Below are positions 52,464-64,000 of a stretch of DNA of 64,000 bases, one piece after another. Location: NCBI GenBank assembly GCA_024330185.1, contig JANDLV010000008.1, positions 32,637 through 96,636 of the forward strand. Direction: 5' to 3'. The first letter of the stretch is position 1. The number at the start of each line of letters is the position of its first letter. The notes below the pieces were generated by a model, which worked only from the letters and a program-made list of their open reading frames with translations, made no database searches and was not told the origin of the DNA. Both the position numbers and the translations under genes were made by a program. Origin of the DNA: Candidatus Siliceabacter maunaloa. Lineage in GTDB: Bacteria > Actinomycetota > Thermoleophilia > Solirubrobacterales > Solirubrobacteraceae.

Positions 52464-53011
52464 GGCTGTGGCGGGTCCTGCCGTGGGACCCGTCCGCGCC
52501 CGCCGCAGCACCCGGCGCCGCTCTGTGGGTGCCACGGGCGTTTCAGGGCACTGCGCGCCACGACGCCCCGGATCGCTACGGCTGCCTGTACCTGGCCGAG
52601 GACGCCGTCTCGGCGGTCGCGGAGGCCCTGGCCCCGTTTCGTGGCACAGGGGACCTGCGGCCCGAGCTGCTGGTTCGCTCCGGTCGGCAGCTCGCGCTGG
52701 CCGAACTGGAGCTCGACGTCAGAGCGGTGCTCGTCGATCTCGACAACCCTGCGGTCCTGGCGACCGAGGCGCTGCGGCCCTCGATCGTGGCGACGGGTCG
52801 ACGTTCGGTTACGCAGGCCTACGCGGTGCGGCAGTTCGCGCGCCACCCCGACGCGGCCGGCCTGCGCTGGTGGTCAACACTGGAGGCCAGCTGGATTCAC
52901 GTCACGCTGTTCGACCGAGCGCTCGGCGCGCTGACCGTGCACAACGTGCACGCGCTTGGCATCGATGACGAACCCGTCGCCACCGCCGCGGCGCATCTCG
53001 GCCTGGCGTAG
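52460..53011 (+). CDS. RES-domain toxin
   Basis: The 183-residue protein matches the RES family: LWRVLPWDPSAPAAAPGAAL, RYGCLYLAEDAVSAVAEALA and LRWWSTLEASWIHVTLFDRA. RES toxins such as MbcT degrade NAD+ by phosphorolysis or hydrolysis and stop growth. The conserved Arg and Tyr residues near the start are present. Translation is coupled to the antitoxin by the GTGA overlap. Confidence 0.9.
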   Translation: MRLWRVLPWDPSAPAAAPGAALWVPRAFQGTARHDAPDRYGCLYLAEDAVSAVAEALAPFRGTGDLRPELLVRSGRQLALAELELDVRAVLVDLDNPAVLATEALRPSIVATGRRSVTQAYAVRQFARHPDAAGLRWWSTLEASWIHVTLFDRALGALTVHNVHALGIDDEPVATAAAHLGLA

Positions 53012-53663
53012 CCCGTCGCGTGAACGCGGCTCGACGCCGATCGGCTTACGCCATCCGGCGCATGCGCCTGGGCGTGCCACCCCCTTCGGGACAGCTCGTT
53101 GGCGTCCGAGACGGCCCGGGTTGATCGCGACGACCAGCACGATGGCAGCGATCTGTCAGGGGGCTGAGGATCGCCTGTGGTAGGCGGTCGTCGTCAGCTC
53201 GCGGGCGCGCTGCGGTGAACTGCACGCGCCGGAGAGCCGGGCGCGCAACCTCCCCCGACCGTGTGGTCGCCGGCGTCGGGGGCCGTGACAACTCGTCAGC
53301 CGCCGACCCATAGTCGGGGCCCGGCGCACGGTTCGCCGGGTTCAGGCGGACCTCGGTCGCGAAACCCCGGAGGCATGGCACGAGCAGTCCAGCTTGACGA
53401 TTACGGCCCGGTCGATGCCCTGCTCGCTCCCGCGCCACCAGCGCGAACCATGCCAGGTCACAGGCGCCTTGCCGGGCGCTGCCGGTCGCGTCCGCCGTAG
53501 CCCAACGCCCGCCGATCGGCTACCGAGACACCCGCCCGGAGCCTGGTCTCGGGAGCGGCCCGTGGAGGAGTGCCGGCCTCGCCGAGAGACCGATCCGCTG
53601 AGGCCGGCGGCACGCGGCGGAGCGGCTGCGGGGCATGGCGAAGGGAGGCGCCGCGAGGGCGTG
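53012..53663. other. 650-bp stretch without a recognised gene
   Basis: No frame on either strand reads like protein; those present are short and skewed to Pro/Arg/Gly, as expected of random GC-rich sequence. No tRNA, repeat or insertion-sequence end was seen. It separates the RES toxin from the ftsZ stop. Confidence 0.5.
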
Positions 53664-54752
53664 CTATCTCAGGAAGGGCGGGATGTCGATTTCGTCGTCG
53701 GGGATCTCGAGTGAGTCGCGCTCGCGCTCCTCCATGCGCGGGGAGCGGTCGTGGCGACTGACACGGTCGCGGGTCTCCTCGCGGGCGGTGCGAGGCCGGG
53801 CGCGGCCGTGATCGAAGCCGGTGGCGATGACGGTCACGCGGACCTCGTCGCCCATGGCCTCGTCGATGACCGCGCCGAAGATGATGTTGGAGCTGGCGTC
53901 GGAGGCGCCCTGGACGATCTCGGCGGCCTCGTTGACCTCGAAGAGGCCCAGCTCGCTACCACCGGTGATGTTGAGCAGGATCCCGGTGGCGCCCTCGACG
54001 GTGTCCTCCAGCAGCGGCGAGTTGATGGCCGCCTTGGCCGCCTCGGCCGCGCGGTTCTCGCCGTTGGACGAGCCGATGCCCATGAGCGCCGACCCGGCGT
54101 CGGTCATGATCGTGCGCACGTCGGCGAAGTCCAGGTTGATCAGGCCGGGGACCGTGATCAGGTCGGTGATGCCCTGCACGCCCTGGCGCAGGACGTTGTC
54201 GGCGTGGCGGAAGGCCTCGAGCATCGTCGTGCGCCGCTCCACGATGGCCAGCAGCTTCTCGTTGGGGATGACGATGAGCGTGTCGACCACCTCGCGCAGG
54301 CGGGCGACGCCCTCCTCGGCCTGGCGGTTGCGCGTGGTGCCCTCGAACTCGAAGGGCTTGGTGACCACGCCGACGGTCAGCGCGCCGATCTCGTTCTTGG
54401 CGATCTCGGCGATGACCGGCGCCGCGCCGGTGCCGGTGCCCCCGCCCTCGCCCGCGGTGACGAAGACCATGTCGGCGCCCTTGAGCGCCTCCTTGATGTC
54501 GTCGCGCGACTCGGCCGCGGCGCCGAAGCCGGTGTCGGGGTTGGCGCCGGCGCCCAGGCCGTGGGTGAGGTCGTGGCCGATGTTGAGCTTGATGTCGGCG
54601 TCGGACATCTGCAGCGCCTGCGCGTCAGTGTTGGCGGCGATGAACTCCACGCCGCGCAGGCCGGAGTCGACCATGCGGTTGACCGCGTTGGTGCCACCGC
54701 CGCCGACACCGACGACCTTGATGACCGCGAGGTAGCTGCCTGCGCTGTCCAT
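53664..54752 (-). CDS. ftsZ: Cell division protein FtsZ
   Basis: FtsZ is the tubulin-like GTPase that forms the cytokinetic ring. The 362-residue protein has the GTP-binding signature GGGTGTG at 103-109, the T7 loop [20 protein letters not shown], and the C-terminal peptide [11 protein letters not shown] that binds partner proteins. The linker between them is short. The gene has its own promoter 65-100 bases upstream. Unusually, no fts or mur genes flank it in this window: downstream is a gene-poor stretch and upstream is malQ. Confidence 0.97.
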   Translation of the reverse strand: MDSAGSYLAVIKVVGVGGGGTNAVNRMVDSGLRGVEFIAANTDAQALQMSDADIKLNIGHDLTHGLGAGANPDTGFGAAAESRDDIKEALKGADMVFVTAGEGGGTGTGAAPVIAEIAKNEIGALTVGVVTKPFEFEGTTRNRQAEEGVARLREVVDTLIVIPNEKLLAIVERRTTMLEAFRHADNVLRQGVQGITDLITVPGLINLDFADVRTIMTDAGSALMGIGSSNGENRAAEAAKAAINSPLLEDTVEGATGILLNITGGSELGLFEVNEAAEIVQGASDASSNIIFGAVIDEAMGDEVRVTVIATGFDHGRARPRTAREETRDRVSRHDRSPRMEERERDSLEIPDDEIDIPPFLR

Positions 54753-54819
54753 TGTTCTGTCCGAGCCTTAAGGGAGAGTTGAGAGTTTTGCGGCCGCAAT
54801 GCGGTGGACGCGGGGACGC

Positions 54820-54849
54820 ACCGTAAACACGGCGCTTCGAGGATGTCAA
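54820..54849 (-). promoter_or_regulatory. ftsZ promoter
   Basis: On the minus strand TTGACA (54849-54844) is followed after 18 bases by TACGGT (54825-54820). Transcription would start near 54813, leaving a leader of about 60 bases before the ATG at 54752. Confidence 0.65.
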
Positions 54850-54915
54850 TGCGAAGCCTACTCTCGCAACGGACGTTGCAGAAGGGCAAACTCTCGACCC
54901 GTGCAGGAGAGACGG

Positions 54916-54947
54916 CCTCAGATCGCCATAACCCTCAACCTGAGGCT
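54916..54947. terminator. Inverted repeat between malQ and ftsZ
   Basis: GCCTCAG and CTGAGGC, separated by 18 bases (with a competing smaller hairpin CCTCA-ACC-TGAGG), lie directly beyond the malQ stop and before the ftsZ promoter on the minus strand. It could limit read-through from malQ; no U-run follows. Confidence 0.4.
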
Positions 54948-56233
54948 TAGGCTACGTGCGGCAGGCGCCCGGCTTCGGCGGTCGCGGCTCGAAGGCACCC
55001 GGCGAGGCCGGCCGTCAGCGCTCCCGCGGGCAGCTCCCAGTCCCAGTTGCCGCCCTCCACCCCCGGCCGGTTCATGCGCGCGTCCGACCCGAGGCCCAGG
55101 ACGTCCTGCACCTGGCTCATGGCCAGCCGCGCTGGCGAGCGGTAGAGCAGGCGCAGCAGGCCCCACCACGGCACGTCGCCCTCCAAGCCGGCCTCGCGTA
55201 GGGCCGTCGCCGCGCCCGCGCGCACGGCCGGCGTGGCCGACTCCCACCAGCCGCGCAGTGTGTCGGTGTCGTGGGTCGCGGTGTAGGCGGCGCTGCGTTC
55301 CTCGTGGCGCTCCAGGCGATGGGGCCCGCGCGGGTCCTCGGGGTCGAAGGCGAACTGCAGGACCACCATGCCCGGCAGGCCCAGCTCGCGGCGCAGGCGG
55401 GTGACCGGGGGGGTGATCGCACCCAGGTCCTCGGCGAGGATCGGTAGCGGCGAGGTCGGTGCTGGCTCCCCGGGGGCCCACGCGCGGCGGGCGGCCGATG
55501 GGGCGAGGGCCGCGGTGGCCGCGTCGAAGACCGCCCGCCCGGGGCCGCGCCTCCATGCGCCCTCGCGCGCGGTCGTCACCCCCTCGGGCACGGCCCAGTA
55601 GGCGACGAAGCCGCGGAAGTGGTCGATGCGCACGGCGTCGAAGAGCTCGAACGAGCGGCGCAGGCGCTCGATCCACCACCGGTAGCCGCGCCGTTGCAGG
55701 GCGGGCCAGTCGTAGAGGGGGTTGCCCCAGTGCTGGCCGTCGGGGTTGAAGTCGTCGGGCGGCGCGCCGGCTACCGCGCCGCCGCGAAAGAGCTCGGGGT
55801 GGGCCAGGTGGTCGCTGGACCCCGGGGCCACGTAGATGGGCACGTCGCCCAGCAGCCGTACTCCTCGTGTCCGCGCATGCGCGCGCAGCTCGCCCCACTC
55901 GCGGTCGAAGCGCACCTGGTCGGCCACCGAGCCCGGGCCGGCGTAGCGCTCCCAGTCGTCGAGCCAGAAGCCCTGTCGCGCGCGAAAGGCCGCGATCTCC
56001 TCGTCGCCGACCGCAGCACGGGGCTCGGCCAGCAGCCCGGGCCAGGCAGCGAAGGCCGAGGCTGCCTTGTAGGGCGAGCGGTGCTCGTCGGGCGGGCCCA
56101 GCGGCAGCACCTGCCACCAGGACTGTCCCGCGTCGGCCAGCCAGTCCACGAACGCGTGCGCCTGGGGCCCCAGCCGTCCGCCGGGCAGGGAGGTGACGTG
56201 CAACTGGAGGCCGGCGGAGCGCAGGAGGTTCAT
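54947..56233 (-). CDS. malQ: 4-alpha-glucanotransferase (amylomaltase, GH77)
   Basis: MalQ transfers maltooligosyl units between alpha-1,4-glucans. The 428-residue protein shows SWWQVLPLGPPDEHRSPYKA, GVRLLGDVPIYV, GNPLYDWPALQRRGYRWWIE, the nucleophile D204 in VRIDHFRGFVAYW, the acid/base E268 in ILAEDLGAI, and TATHDTDTLRGWW. It is shorter than most GH77 proteins (about 500 residues) because the N-terminal extension is missing. It diverges from glgE, with only 18 bases between the start codons, and fits the glucan-handling cluster. Confidence 0.92.
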   Translation of the reverse strand: MNLLRSAGLQLHVTSLPGGRLGPQAHAFVDWLADAGQSWWQVLPLGPPDEHRSPYKAASAFAAWPGLLAEPRAAVGDEEIAAFRARQGFWLDDWERYAGPGSVADQVRFDREWGELRAHARTRGVRLLGDVPIYVAPGSSDHLAHPELFRGGAVAGAPPDDFNPDGQHWGNPLYDWPALQRRGYRWWIERLRRSFELFDAVRIDHFRGFVAYWAVPEGVTTAREGAWRRGPGRAVFDAATAALAPSAARRAWAPGEPAPTSPLPILAEDLGAITPPVTRLRRELGLPGMVVLQFAFDPEDPRGPHRLERHEERSAAYTATHDTDTLRGWWESATPAVRAGAATALREAGLEGDVPWWGLLRLLYRSPARLAMSQVQDVLGLGSDARMNRPGVEGGNWDWELPAGALTAGLAGCLRAATAEAGRLPHVA

Positions 56234-56251
56234 CGAGGAGCCAGGTCGGGC

Positions 56252-58201
56252 ATGGCAGGGACCGTGCCCCTGCCCAAGGGCTCCCAACCACCCGCGCGGA
56301 TACGGATCGAGCGGCCCAGCCCGCTGGTCGACGGCGGACGCCATCCGGTCAAGCGCACCGCGGGGGAGGTCGTGCGCGTGAGCGCGACGATCTTCCGCGA
56401 CGGCCACGAGGCCCTGCGCGCGGTCGTGCGCCACCGTCCCCCGGGGGCGCGACGCGCCCACGAGCACGCCATGCGTCACGTCGACGCCCACATCGACGGC
56501 GACACCTGGGCCGCCGACTTCGCCGTCGAGGACCTCGGACGCCACAGCGTGACCATCGAGGCCTGGCTCGAGCCCTTCGCCTCCTGGCGCGGGGAGGTGC
56601 GCCGCAAGCTGGACGCCGGCGAGCCCGACCTGCGCAGCGAGCTCTCCGAGGGCGCGGTGCTCCTGCGCGGCGCCATCACTCGGACCAGGCCGGCGCCCGA
56701 CCGCCGTCGCCTGGAGGCGGCCCTCGCAGCGCTGGAGGACGAGACCCTGGCGCAGGCCGCCCGCGCGGCCGCGGCGCTGCAGCCCGCCGTGGCGGAGGTC
56801 GTCGAGCGCTTCTCCGCCCGGGAGGAGGCCACGGAGCTCGATGACCCCTTCCCGCTGCAGGTCGACCGCGAGCGCGCGCGCCTGGGCGCCTGGTATGAGC
56901 TGTTCCCCCGGTCCTGGGGCGGCCTGCAGGGCGTCACCGACCAGCTCCCGCGCCTGGCCGAGCTGGGCTTCGACGTGGTCTACCTGCCGCCCATCCACCC
57001 CATCGGCCAGACCAACCGCAAGGGGCGCAACAACGCGCTCGTGGCCGATCCCGGCGATCCCGGGTCGCCGTGGGCCATCGGGGACGCCAGTGGCGGCCAC
57101 GACGCGGTGCACGCCGACCTGGGCACGCTGGAGGACGTCGCTCGGCTCACCGCCCGGGCGGCGCAGCTGGGAATGGACGTCGCGCTGGACTTCGCCATCC
57201 AGTGCTCGGCCGACCACCCGTGGCTGACCGAGCACCCGCAGTGGTTCCACCGCCGCCGCGACGGCACGCTGAAGTACGCGGAGAACCCGCCCAAGAAGTA
57301 CCAGGACATCTACAACGTCAACTGGCAGTCCGAGGACTGGAGGGCGCTGTGGAGCGAGCTGCGGCGCATCGTCATGCACTGGGTCGACCACGGCGTGAAG
57401 GTCTTCCGCGTCGACAACCCCCACACCAAGCCACTGCCCTTCTGGGAATGGCTCATCGCCGAGGTGCACGCCGGGCATCCCGACGTGATCTTCCTGGCCG
57501 AGGCCTTCACCCGCCAGGCCATGATGCACACGCTGGCCAAGGTCGGCTTCGACCAGTCCTACACCTACTTCACCTGGAAGAACGGGCGCCACGAGCTCAG
57601 CGAGTACGTGAACCTGCTGGCCCACAGCGAGATGGCCGAGGTCTACCGGCCCAACTTCTTCGTCAACACGCCCGACATCCTGCACGCCTACCTCCAGGAC
57701 GGCGGGCCGCCCGCGTTCGCCATCCGCCTCGTGCTGGCCGCCACCCTGAGCCCGACCTACGGGATCTACTCGGGCTTCGAGCGCTTCGAGAGCATCCCGG
57801 TGCGCCCGGGCAGCGAGGAGTACCTCGACTCCGAGAAGTACCAGGTGCGCCAGCGGGCGCTTGACGGCCCCCTGCTGCCCCTGGTGCACTCGCTCAACCA
57901 GGCGCGCCGCGCTCACCCCGCGCTCCAGCACCTCTCCAACGTCACCTTCCTGGAGACCCGCAACGACGGGCTCATCGCGTTCCACAAGCGCACGGGCGAG
58001 GACAACGTGATCGTCGTGTGCACCCTGGACCCACGCCGCGCCCAGGAGGGCGCCTGCGTGATAGGTGGCCATCTGGGCCTCCCGCCCGCCTTCGGCGTCC
58101 ACGACCTCGTCGACGGATCGCGCTACCAGTGGCACCTGGGCGAGAACTTCGTGCGCCTGGAGCCCGGGCGCGTCGCCCACGTCCTGCACTTGCAGTCGTG
58201 A
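56252..58201 (+). CDS. glgE: Alpha-1,4-glucan:maltose-1-phosphate maltosyltransferase
   Basis: GlgE extends alpha-1,4-glucan using maltose-1-phosphate. The 649-residue GH13_3 protein has an N-terminal beta domain ([20 protein letters not shown]), then [18 protein letters not shown], the family hallmark [11 protein letters not shown], the nucleophile D388 in RVDNPHTKP, and the acid/base E417 in FLAEAFTR. The ATG at 56252 has GAGGAG about 13 bases upstream. It is translationally coupled to treS through GTGA and heads the glgE-treS-pep2-glgB cluster. Confidence 0.95.
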   Translation: MAGTVPLPKGSQPPARIRIERPSPLVDGGRHPVKRTAGEVVRVSATIFRDGHEALRAVVRHRPPGARRAHEHAMRHVDAHIDGDTWAADFAVEDLGRHSVTIEAWLEPFASWRGEVRRKLDAGEPDLRSELSEGAVLLRGAITRTRPAPDRRRLEAALAALEDETLAQAARAAAALQPAVAEVVERFSAREEATELDDPFPLQVDRERARLGAWYELFPRSWGGLQGVTDQLPRLAELGFDVVYLPPIHPIGQTNRKGRNNALVADPGDPGSPWAIGDASGGHDAVHADLGTLEDVARLTARAAQLGMDVALDFAIQCSADHPWLTEHPQWFHRRRDGTLKYAENPPKKYQDIYNVNWQSEDWRALWSELRRIVMHWVDHGVKVFRVDNPHTKPLPFWEWLIAEVHAGHPDVIFLAEAFTRQAMMHTLAKVGFDQSYTYFTWKNGRHELSEYVNLLAHSEMAEVYRPNFFVNTPDILHAYLQDGGPPAFAIRLVLAATLSPTYGIYSGFERFESIPVRPGSEEYLDSEKYQVRQRALDGPLLPLVHSLNQARRAHPALQHLSNVTFLETRNDGLIAFHKRTGEDNVIVVCTLDPRRAQEGACVIGGHLGLPPAFGVHDLVDGSRYQWHLGENFVRLEPGRVAHVLHLQS

Positions 58202-59955
58202 GCGCAGAGCACCCCACGGCCGTCTGGCTGACACAGCCGCGCAAGGCCACCACGCCGGCACCCCTGAGCGACGCCTCCCCCACCCACTGGTTCGAGCGCG
58301 AGCCGCTGTGGTTCAAGCGCGCGATCTTCTACGAGATCCACCTGCGCGGCTTCTTCGACGGCGACGACGACGGCTCGGGAGACCTGCACGGCGTCATGGC
58401 CAAGCTCGACTACCTGCAGTGGCTGGGCATCGACTGCATCTGGCTGCTGCCCATGTTCCAGTCACCGTTGCGCGACGGCGGCTACGACATCGCGGACTTC
58501 TTCACCGTCCACCCCGACTACGGCACGATCGAGGACTTCTCGACCTTTCTGGAGGAGAGCCACAAGCGTGGCCTTCGCGTCATCGCCGACCTGGTCATGA
58601 ACCACACCTCCTCCGAGCACCAGTGGTTCCAGGAGTCGCGCTCCGGCGGCCCCGACGGCCCCAAGCGCGACTGGTACGTGTGGACCCACGACCCCACGCT
58701 GTACTCCGAGGCGCGGATCATCTTCACCGACACCGAGCCCTCCAACTGGACGTGGGACGACGAGGCCGGCGCCTACTACTGGCATCGCTTCTTCAGCCAC
58801 CAGCCCGACCTCAACTACGAGAACCCGGAGGTCCAGGAGGCGATGCTCGATGTCCTGCGCTTCTGGCTGGACCTGGGGATAGACGGCTTCCGCCTGGACG
58901 CTGTGCCCTACCTCTACGAGGCCCAGGGCACCAACGGCGAGAACCTTCCCGCCACACACGAGTACCTCAAGCGGGTGCGCCGCGAGGTCGACGCGCGCTA
59001 CCCCGACCGCGTGCTGCTGGCCGAGGCCAACCAGTGGCCCGAGGACGTCGTGGCGTACTTCGGCGAGGGCGACGAGTGCCACATGGCCTTCCACTTCCCC
59101 CTCATGCCGCGCATGTTCATGGCGCTGCGCCGCGAGGACGCGACGCCCATCCACGAGATCCTGGCGCTGACCCCCGCCATCCCCGACAACTGCCAGTGGG
59201 GCCTGTTCCTGCGCAACCACGACGAGCTGACCCTGGAGATGGTCACCGACGAGGAGCGCGACTACATGTACGGGGAGTACGCCAAGGACCCGCGCATGAA
59301 GATCAACGTGGGCATCCGCCGCCGCCTCGCGCCGCTGCTGGACAACGGGCGCGACGAGATCGAGCTGCTGCACGCGATCATGTTCTCGCTGCCGGGCAGC
59401 CCGGTCCTCTACTACGGCGACGAGATCGCCATGGGCGACAACGTCTTCCTGGGCGACCGCGACGGCGTGCGTACGCCGATGCAGTGGACGGGCGATCGCA
59501 ACGGCGGCTTCAGCCGGGCGGACTTCGCCGCGCTGTACGCACCGCCGTTGATGGACCCCGTCTACGGCTACCAGGCCGTCAACGTCGAGGCACAGCTGCG
59601 CACGCCGACCTCGCTGCTGCGCTGGATCCACCGGTTCATCGCGCTGCGCAAGGCCCACCCCGTCTTCGGCCTGGGCACCTACGAGCCGCTGCGCACCGAC
59701 AACGACCGCATCTTCGCCCACATCCGCACGCTGCAGGACGACATCGTGCTGTGCGTGCACAACGTCGCGCGCTCGGCCCAGGCCGTCGAGCTCGACCTCA
59801 GCGCGTACGCGGGTAGGTTCCCCGAGGAGATGTTCGGGCGCACGCGCTTTCCCCGCATCGGCGAGCTGTCCTACCTGCTCACGCTCGCCCCGCGCGGGTG
59901 GTTCTGGTTCCAGTTGGGCTCCGACGCCCAGGACGACACCTGGGAGGACGAGTAG
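58198..59955 (+). CDS. treS: Trehalose synthase (trehalose-maltose isomerase)
   Basis: TreS interconverts trehalose and maltose. The 585-residue GH13_16 protein has [20 protein letters not shown], the nucleophile D234 in [13 protein letters not shown], the acid/base E276 in [10 protein letters not shown] and D342 in [10 protein letters not shown]. It lacks a fused maltokinase domain; a separate pep2 follows. The GTG start at 58198 overlaps the glgE stop as GTGA. It feeds maltose to Pep2 for phosphorylation in the GlgE pathway. Confidence 0.95.
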   Translation: MSAEHPTAVWLTQPRKATTPAPLSDASPTHWFEREPLWFKRAIFYEIHLRGFFDGDDDGSGDLHGVMAKLDYLQWLGIDCIWLLPMFQSPLRDGGYDIADFFTVHPDYGTIEDFSTFLEESHKRGLRVIADLVMNHTSSEHQWFQESRSGGPDGPKRDWYVWTHDPTLYSEARIIFTDTEPSNWTWDDEAGAYYWHRFFSHQPDLNYENPEVQEAMLDVLRFWLDLGIDGFRLDAVPYLYEAQGTNGENLPATHEYLKRVRREVDARYPDRVLLAEANQWPEDVVAYFGEGDECHMAFHFPLMPRMFMALRREDATPIHEILALTPAIPDNCQWGLFLRNHDELTLEMVTDEERDYMYGEYAKDPRMKINVGIRRRLAPLLDNGRDEIELLHAIMFSLPGSPVLYYGDEIAMGDNVFLGDRDGVRTPMQWTGDRNGGFSRADFAALYAPPLMDPVYGYQAVNVEAQLRTPTSLLRWIHRFIALRKAHPVFGLGTYEPLRTDNDRIFAHIRTLQDDIVLCVHNVARSAQAVELDLSAYAGRFPEEMFGRTRFPRIGELSYLLTLAPRGWFWFQLGSDAQDDTWEDE

Positions 59956-60118
59956 TGGCCCCTCCGGCGAGTCCCGCACCGCTTCGCCGGGCGACAACCG
60001 TCGCATGGCGGCGTCCTCGCTCGGGGCCAGGCCTCCGGCCTTGTCCCCTCCCTGCGTCCTTGCCCTGCTCGGTTCTCGCCGCGACGAACCGACACGCGAC
60101 CCACCGGAGGAACCACTC

Positions 60119-61512
60119 ATGACCGTCGACGGCCTGCCGGTCATCGACCCCGAGGCCCTGGGGGAATGGGTGCTCGACCAGCGCTGGTTCGGCTCCAAGT
60201 CGCGCGAGGTGGCCCACGTCGAGGTCATCGAGACCATCCCGGTGCGCACGATGGACCCTCGGCTGGTGCTGGCCATGGTGGAGGTGCGCTTCCACGCGGG
60301 CACCCACGAGCTGTACCAGGTGCCCCTCGGCGTGCGTGCGTCCCGGGCGCAGCCGGGCGAGGACACCGTCGCACGCGCGGGGGACCAGGAGATCTACGAC
60401 GCCCTGTCCGACCCTGCGGCGGGGCGCGAGCTCGCCCACCTGATGCGCTGCGGCCAGGACGTGAGCACCTCCAACGGCGTGGCCGCCTTCCGGAGCGTCG
60501 GCCCGGGGCTGGACGGCGACCTGGGCGAAGTGCGCCCGATGGGCGCCGAGCAGTCCAACACCTCGATCGTCTTCGGCGAGCGCCTCGTGCTCAAGGTCTA
60601 CCGCCGCGTCGGCGCGGGCCCCAACCCCGAGCTCGAGCTGCTGCGCTTCCTGACCGAGCGGGGCTTCGAGCACGTCCCCGCCCTGGCCGGCTGGTATGAG
60701 TACAGCGGCCGGCTCATCGACGCCACGCTGGGGCTGGCGCAGGAGTTCGTGGCCGGCGGGGTCGACGGGTGGGAGCTGGCGCTGACCGACCTGGGCTCGC
60801 CCTCCCCCGAGCGCTTCGAGGCGCGGGCGCGCGCGCTGGGCGCGGTGACCGGGGCGCTGCACACCGCGCTGAGCTCGGACGCCCACGATCCGGCCTTCGC
60901 CCCCGAGCAGACCAGCGCCGAGTCGCTCGGCCTCCTCACCGCGACCGTGGACGAGGAGATCGAGCAGATGTTCCTCGACCTGCCCGAGACGCAGGCGCTC
61001 GCGCCGCTGGCCGGGCGCGGCCAGGAGGTGCGCGAGCGCCTGGGGATGATGACCCACGCCGGCTCGGCCGGCCGGGTGATCCGCCACCACGGCGACTTCC
61101 ACCTGGGCCAGGCCATGCTGGCCGGCGAGCGCTGGGTTCTGCTGGACTTCGAGGGCGAGCCGGCGCGCTCCCTGATCGAGCGGCGGCGCAAGCGCTCCCC
61201 CCTGCGCGACGTGGCCGGCATGCTGCGCTCGTTCTCCTACGCCGCGTCGGCCTCACGCATCATGCACGGGACGCCCGCGCCCGAGGGCTGGGAGGCCCGT
61301 GTGCGTGTCGCCTACCTGGACGGGTACCTGGAGACGGTGGAGCAGAGCCTTCTTCCTCCGGGCCGCATGGCCACCGAGCGACTGCTGGCCGTCTTCGAGC
61401 TGGAGAAGGCCGTGTACGAGCTGCGCTACGAGATGGACAACCGCCTCGATTGGGTCGACATCCCGGTGGCGGGCATCCTGCGCCTGCTCGACAACGACGA
61501 CGAGGGCACACG

Positions 61513-61516
<4 letters not shown>
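60119..61516 (+). CDS. pep2: Maltokinase
   Basis: Pep2 phosphorylates maltose with ATP to give maltose-1-phosphate, the GlgE donor. The 465-residue protein shows the maltokinase cap (WVLDQRWFGSKSREVAHVEV), then a kinase-like fold with QSNTSIVFGERLVLKVYRRV, the catalytic RVIRHHGDFHLGQAMLAGE loop and VLLDFEGEPARSL, equivalent to the metal-binding motif. GGAGGAA lies 8 bases before the ATG at 60119. A 163-base gap separates it from treS, and its stop overlaps the glgB start as ATGA. Confidence 0.93.
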
Positions 61517-63684
<2,168 letters not shown>

Positions 63685-64000
63685 CTACAGGCCCAATGGG
63701 TCGGTGACCGGCTCGAGCGTCTCCTCGACCATCAGCGCGCCACCGGTGAGCTCGTCCAGGCCTTCCGCCAGGTCGGTGACCGGGCCGTCGCCACCACCGG
63801 AGGGGGGTGGTGGGACAGGAGCGGGCGGCGGGGCGGGAGCGGGCGGCGGAGCAGGAGCGGGCTTCGGCGCGGTTACCGCGGGCGGGCTGGGCGGCGAGGG
63901 GGCCGGGCTCGGCGCGCCGCCGGAGGGACCGGAGCCGCCGGAGGGGCCGGAGCCACCCGACGGAGCCGAGCCACCCGACGGACCGGAGCCACCCGACGGG
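63685..64000 (-). CDS. C-terminal part of a Pro/Gly/Ser-rich protein (partial)
   Basis: The minus-strand frame enters from the window edge and ends at TAG 63687-63685, directly against the glgB stop. It holds tandem PSGGS(G/A) units, then Pro/Ala-rich PAPAPPPA repeats, then a short acidic tail (TDLAEGLDELTGGALMVEET). Such tails occur in cell-wall or surface proteins; nothing more can be said without the rest of the gene. Confidence 0.65.
   Translation of the reverse strand, partial: PSGGSGPSGGSAPSGGSGPSGGSGPSGGAPSPAPSPPSPPAVTAPKPAPAPPPAPAPPPAPVPPPPSGGGDGPVTDLAEGLDELTGGALMVEETLEPVTDPLGL
63918..64000. repeat. Short tandem repeats encoding PSGGS units
   Basis: Units of about 18 bases of the type GGAGCC(G/A)GAGCCACCCGACG are repeated several times up to the window edge and encode PSGGSG/PSGGSA on the minus strand. 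Confidence 0.75.

Noticed and set aside
54947..58261. A very long open minus-strand frame running antisense through glgE and beyond the malQ start
   Set aside because: It is open because GC-rich codons leave few antisense stops. Only the malQ part shows family motifs; the extension over glgE is low-complexity and glgE itself has all its catalytic motifs.
63918..64000. CRISPR-like short repeats at the window end
   Set aside because: The units are contiguous and in frame, encode PSGGS repeats in a protein tail, and have no unique spacers.

Overview
The window is chromosomal DNA from a very GC-rich Gram-positive-type bacterium, most likely an actinobacterium of the Thermoleophilia/Solirubrobacterales kind. 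This is inferred from codon use, a complete GlgE glycogen/trehalose pathway, split glycine dehydrogenase subunits, a DUF5995 protein, dense GTGA/ATGA start-stop overlaps and many genes that appear to be leaderless. No rRNA, tRNA or CRISPR array was seen.

Positions 1-6900 (minus strand) hold an unusual lower-GC operon of six genes, each joined to the next by a 4-base ATGA or GTGA overlap. In transcription order they are a HEAT-repeat/formylglycine-generating-enzyme-like protein, a solute-binding-protein fold without a signal peptide, a protein of unknown family, a class I methyltransferase, a PaaK-like adenylate-forming enzyme and a gene cut by the window edge. Two very short reading frames lie upstream; one follows a 9-base match to the anti-Shine-Dalgarno sequence. 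This is the best candidate for an undescribed biosynthetic or peptide-modifying system. Positions 7000-12182 are insertion-sequence debris, including an ISAzo13-type element with an IS3-type element nested inside it.

Positions 12200-38000 are mostly core genome. An aromatic amino acid operon (rluB, aroH, hisC, then aroF-tyrA-aroA) contains an internal leader peptide rich in Trp/Tyr/Phe, followed by alternative hairpins. Next come rlmN, a LysM transglycosylase, a glycosyltransferase, a vapBC pair, scpAB, trpS, and a glycine cleavage system split into gcvPA-gcvPB and gcvT-gcvH by opposite-strand genes. The gcvT-gcvH half lies behind a FIST sensor and a GGDEF-EAL protein.

Positions 38000-53000 are an accessory region: three toxin-antitoxin loci, small redox, regulatory and acetyltransferase genes, many frameshifted genes, and an inverted duplication of an immunity-protein-like pseudogene around a 3.5 kb block.

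Positions 53600-64000 are core again. An ftsZ with a readable promoter has no other division gene beside it. malQ diverges from glgE-treS-pep2-glgB, which together convert trehalose through maltose and maltose-1-phosphate into branched alpha-glucan. The window ends in the Pro/Gly/Ser-rich tail of a partial gene.
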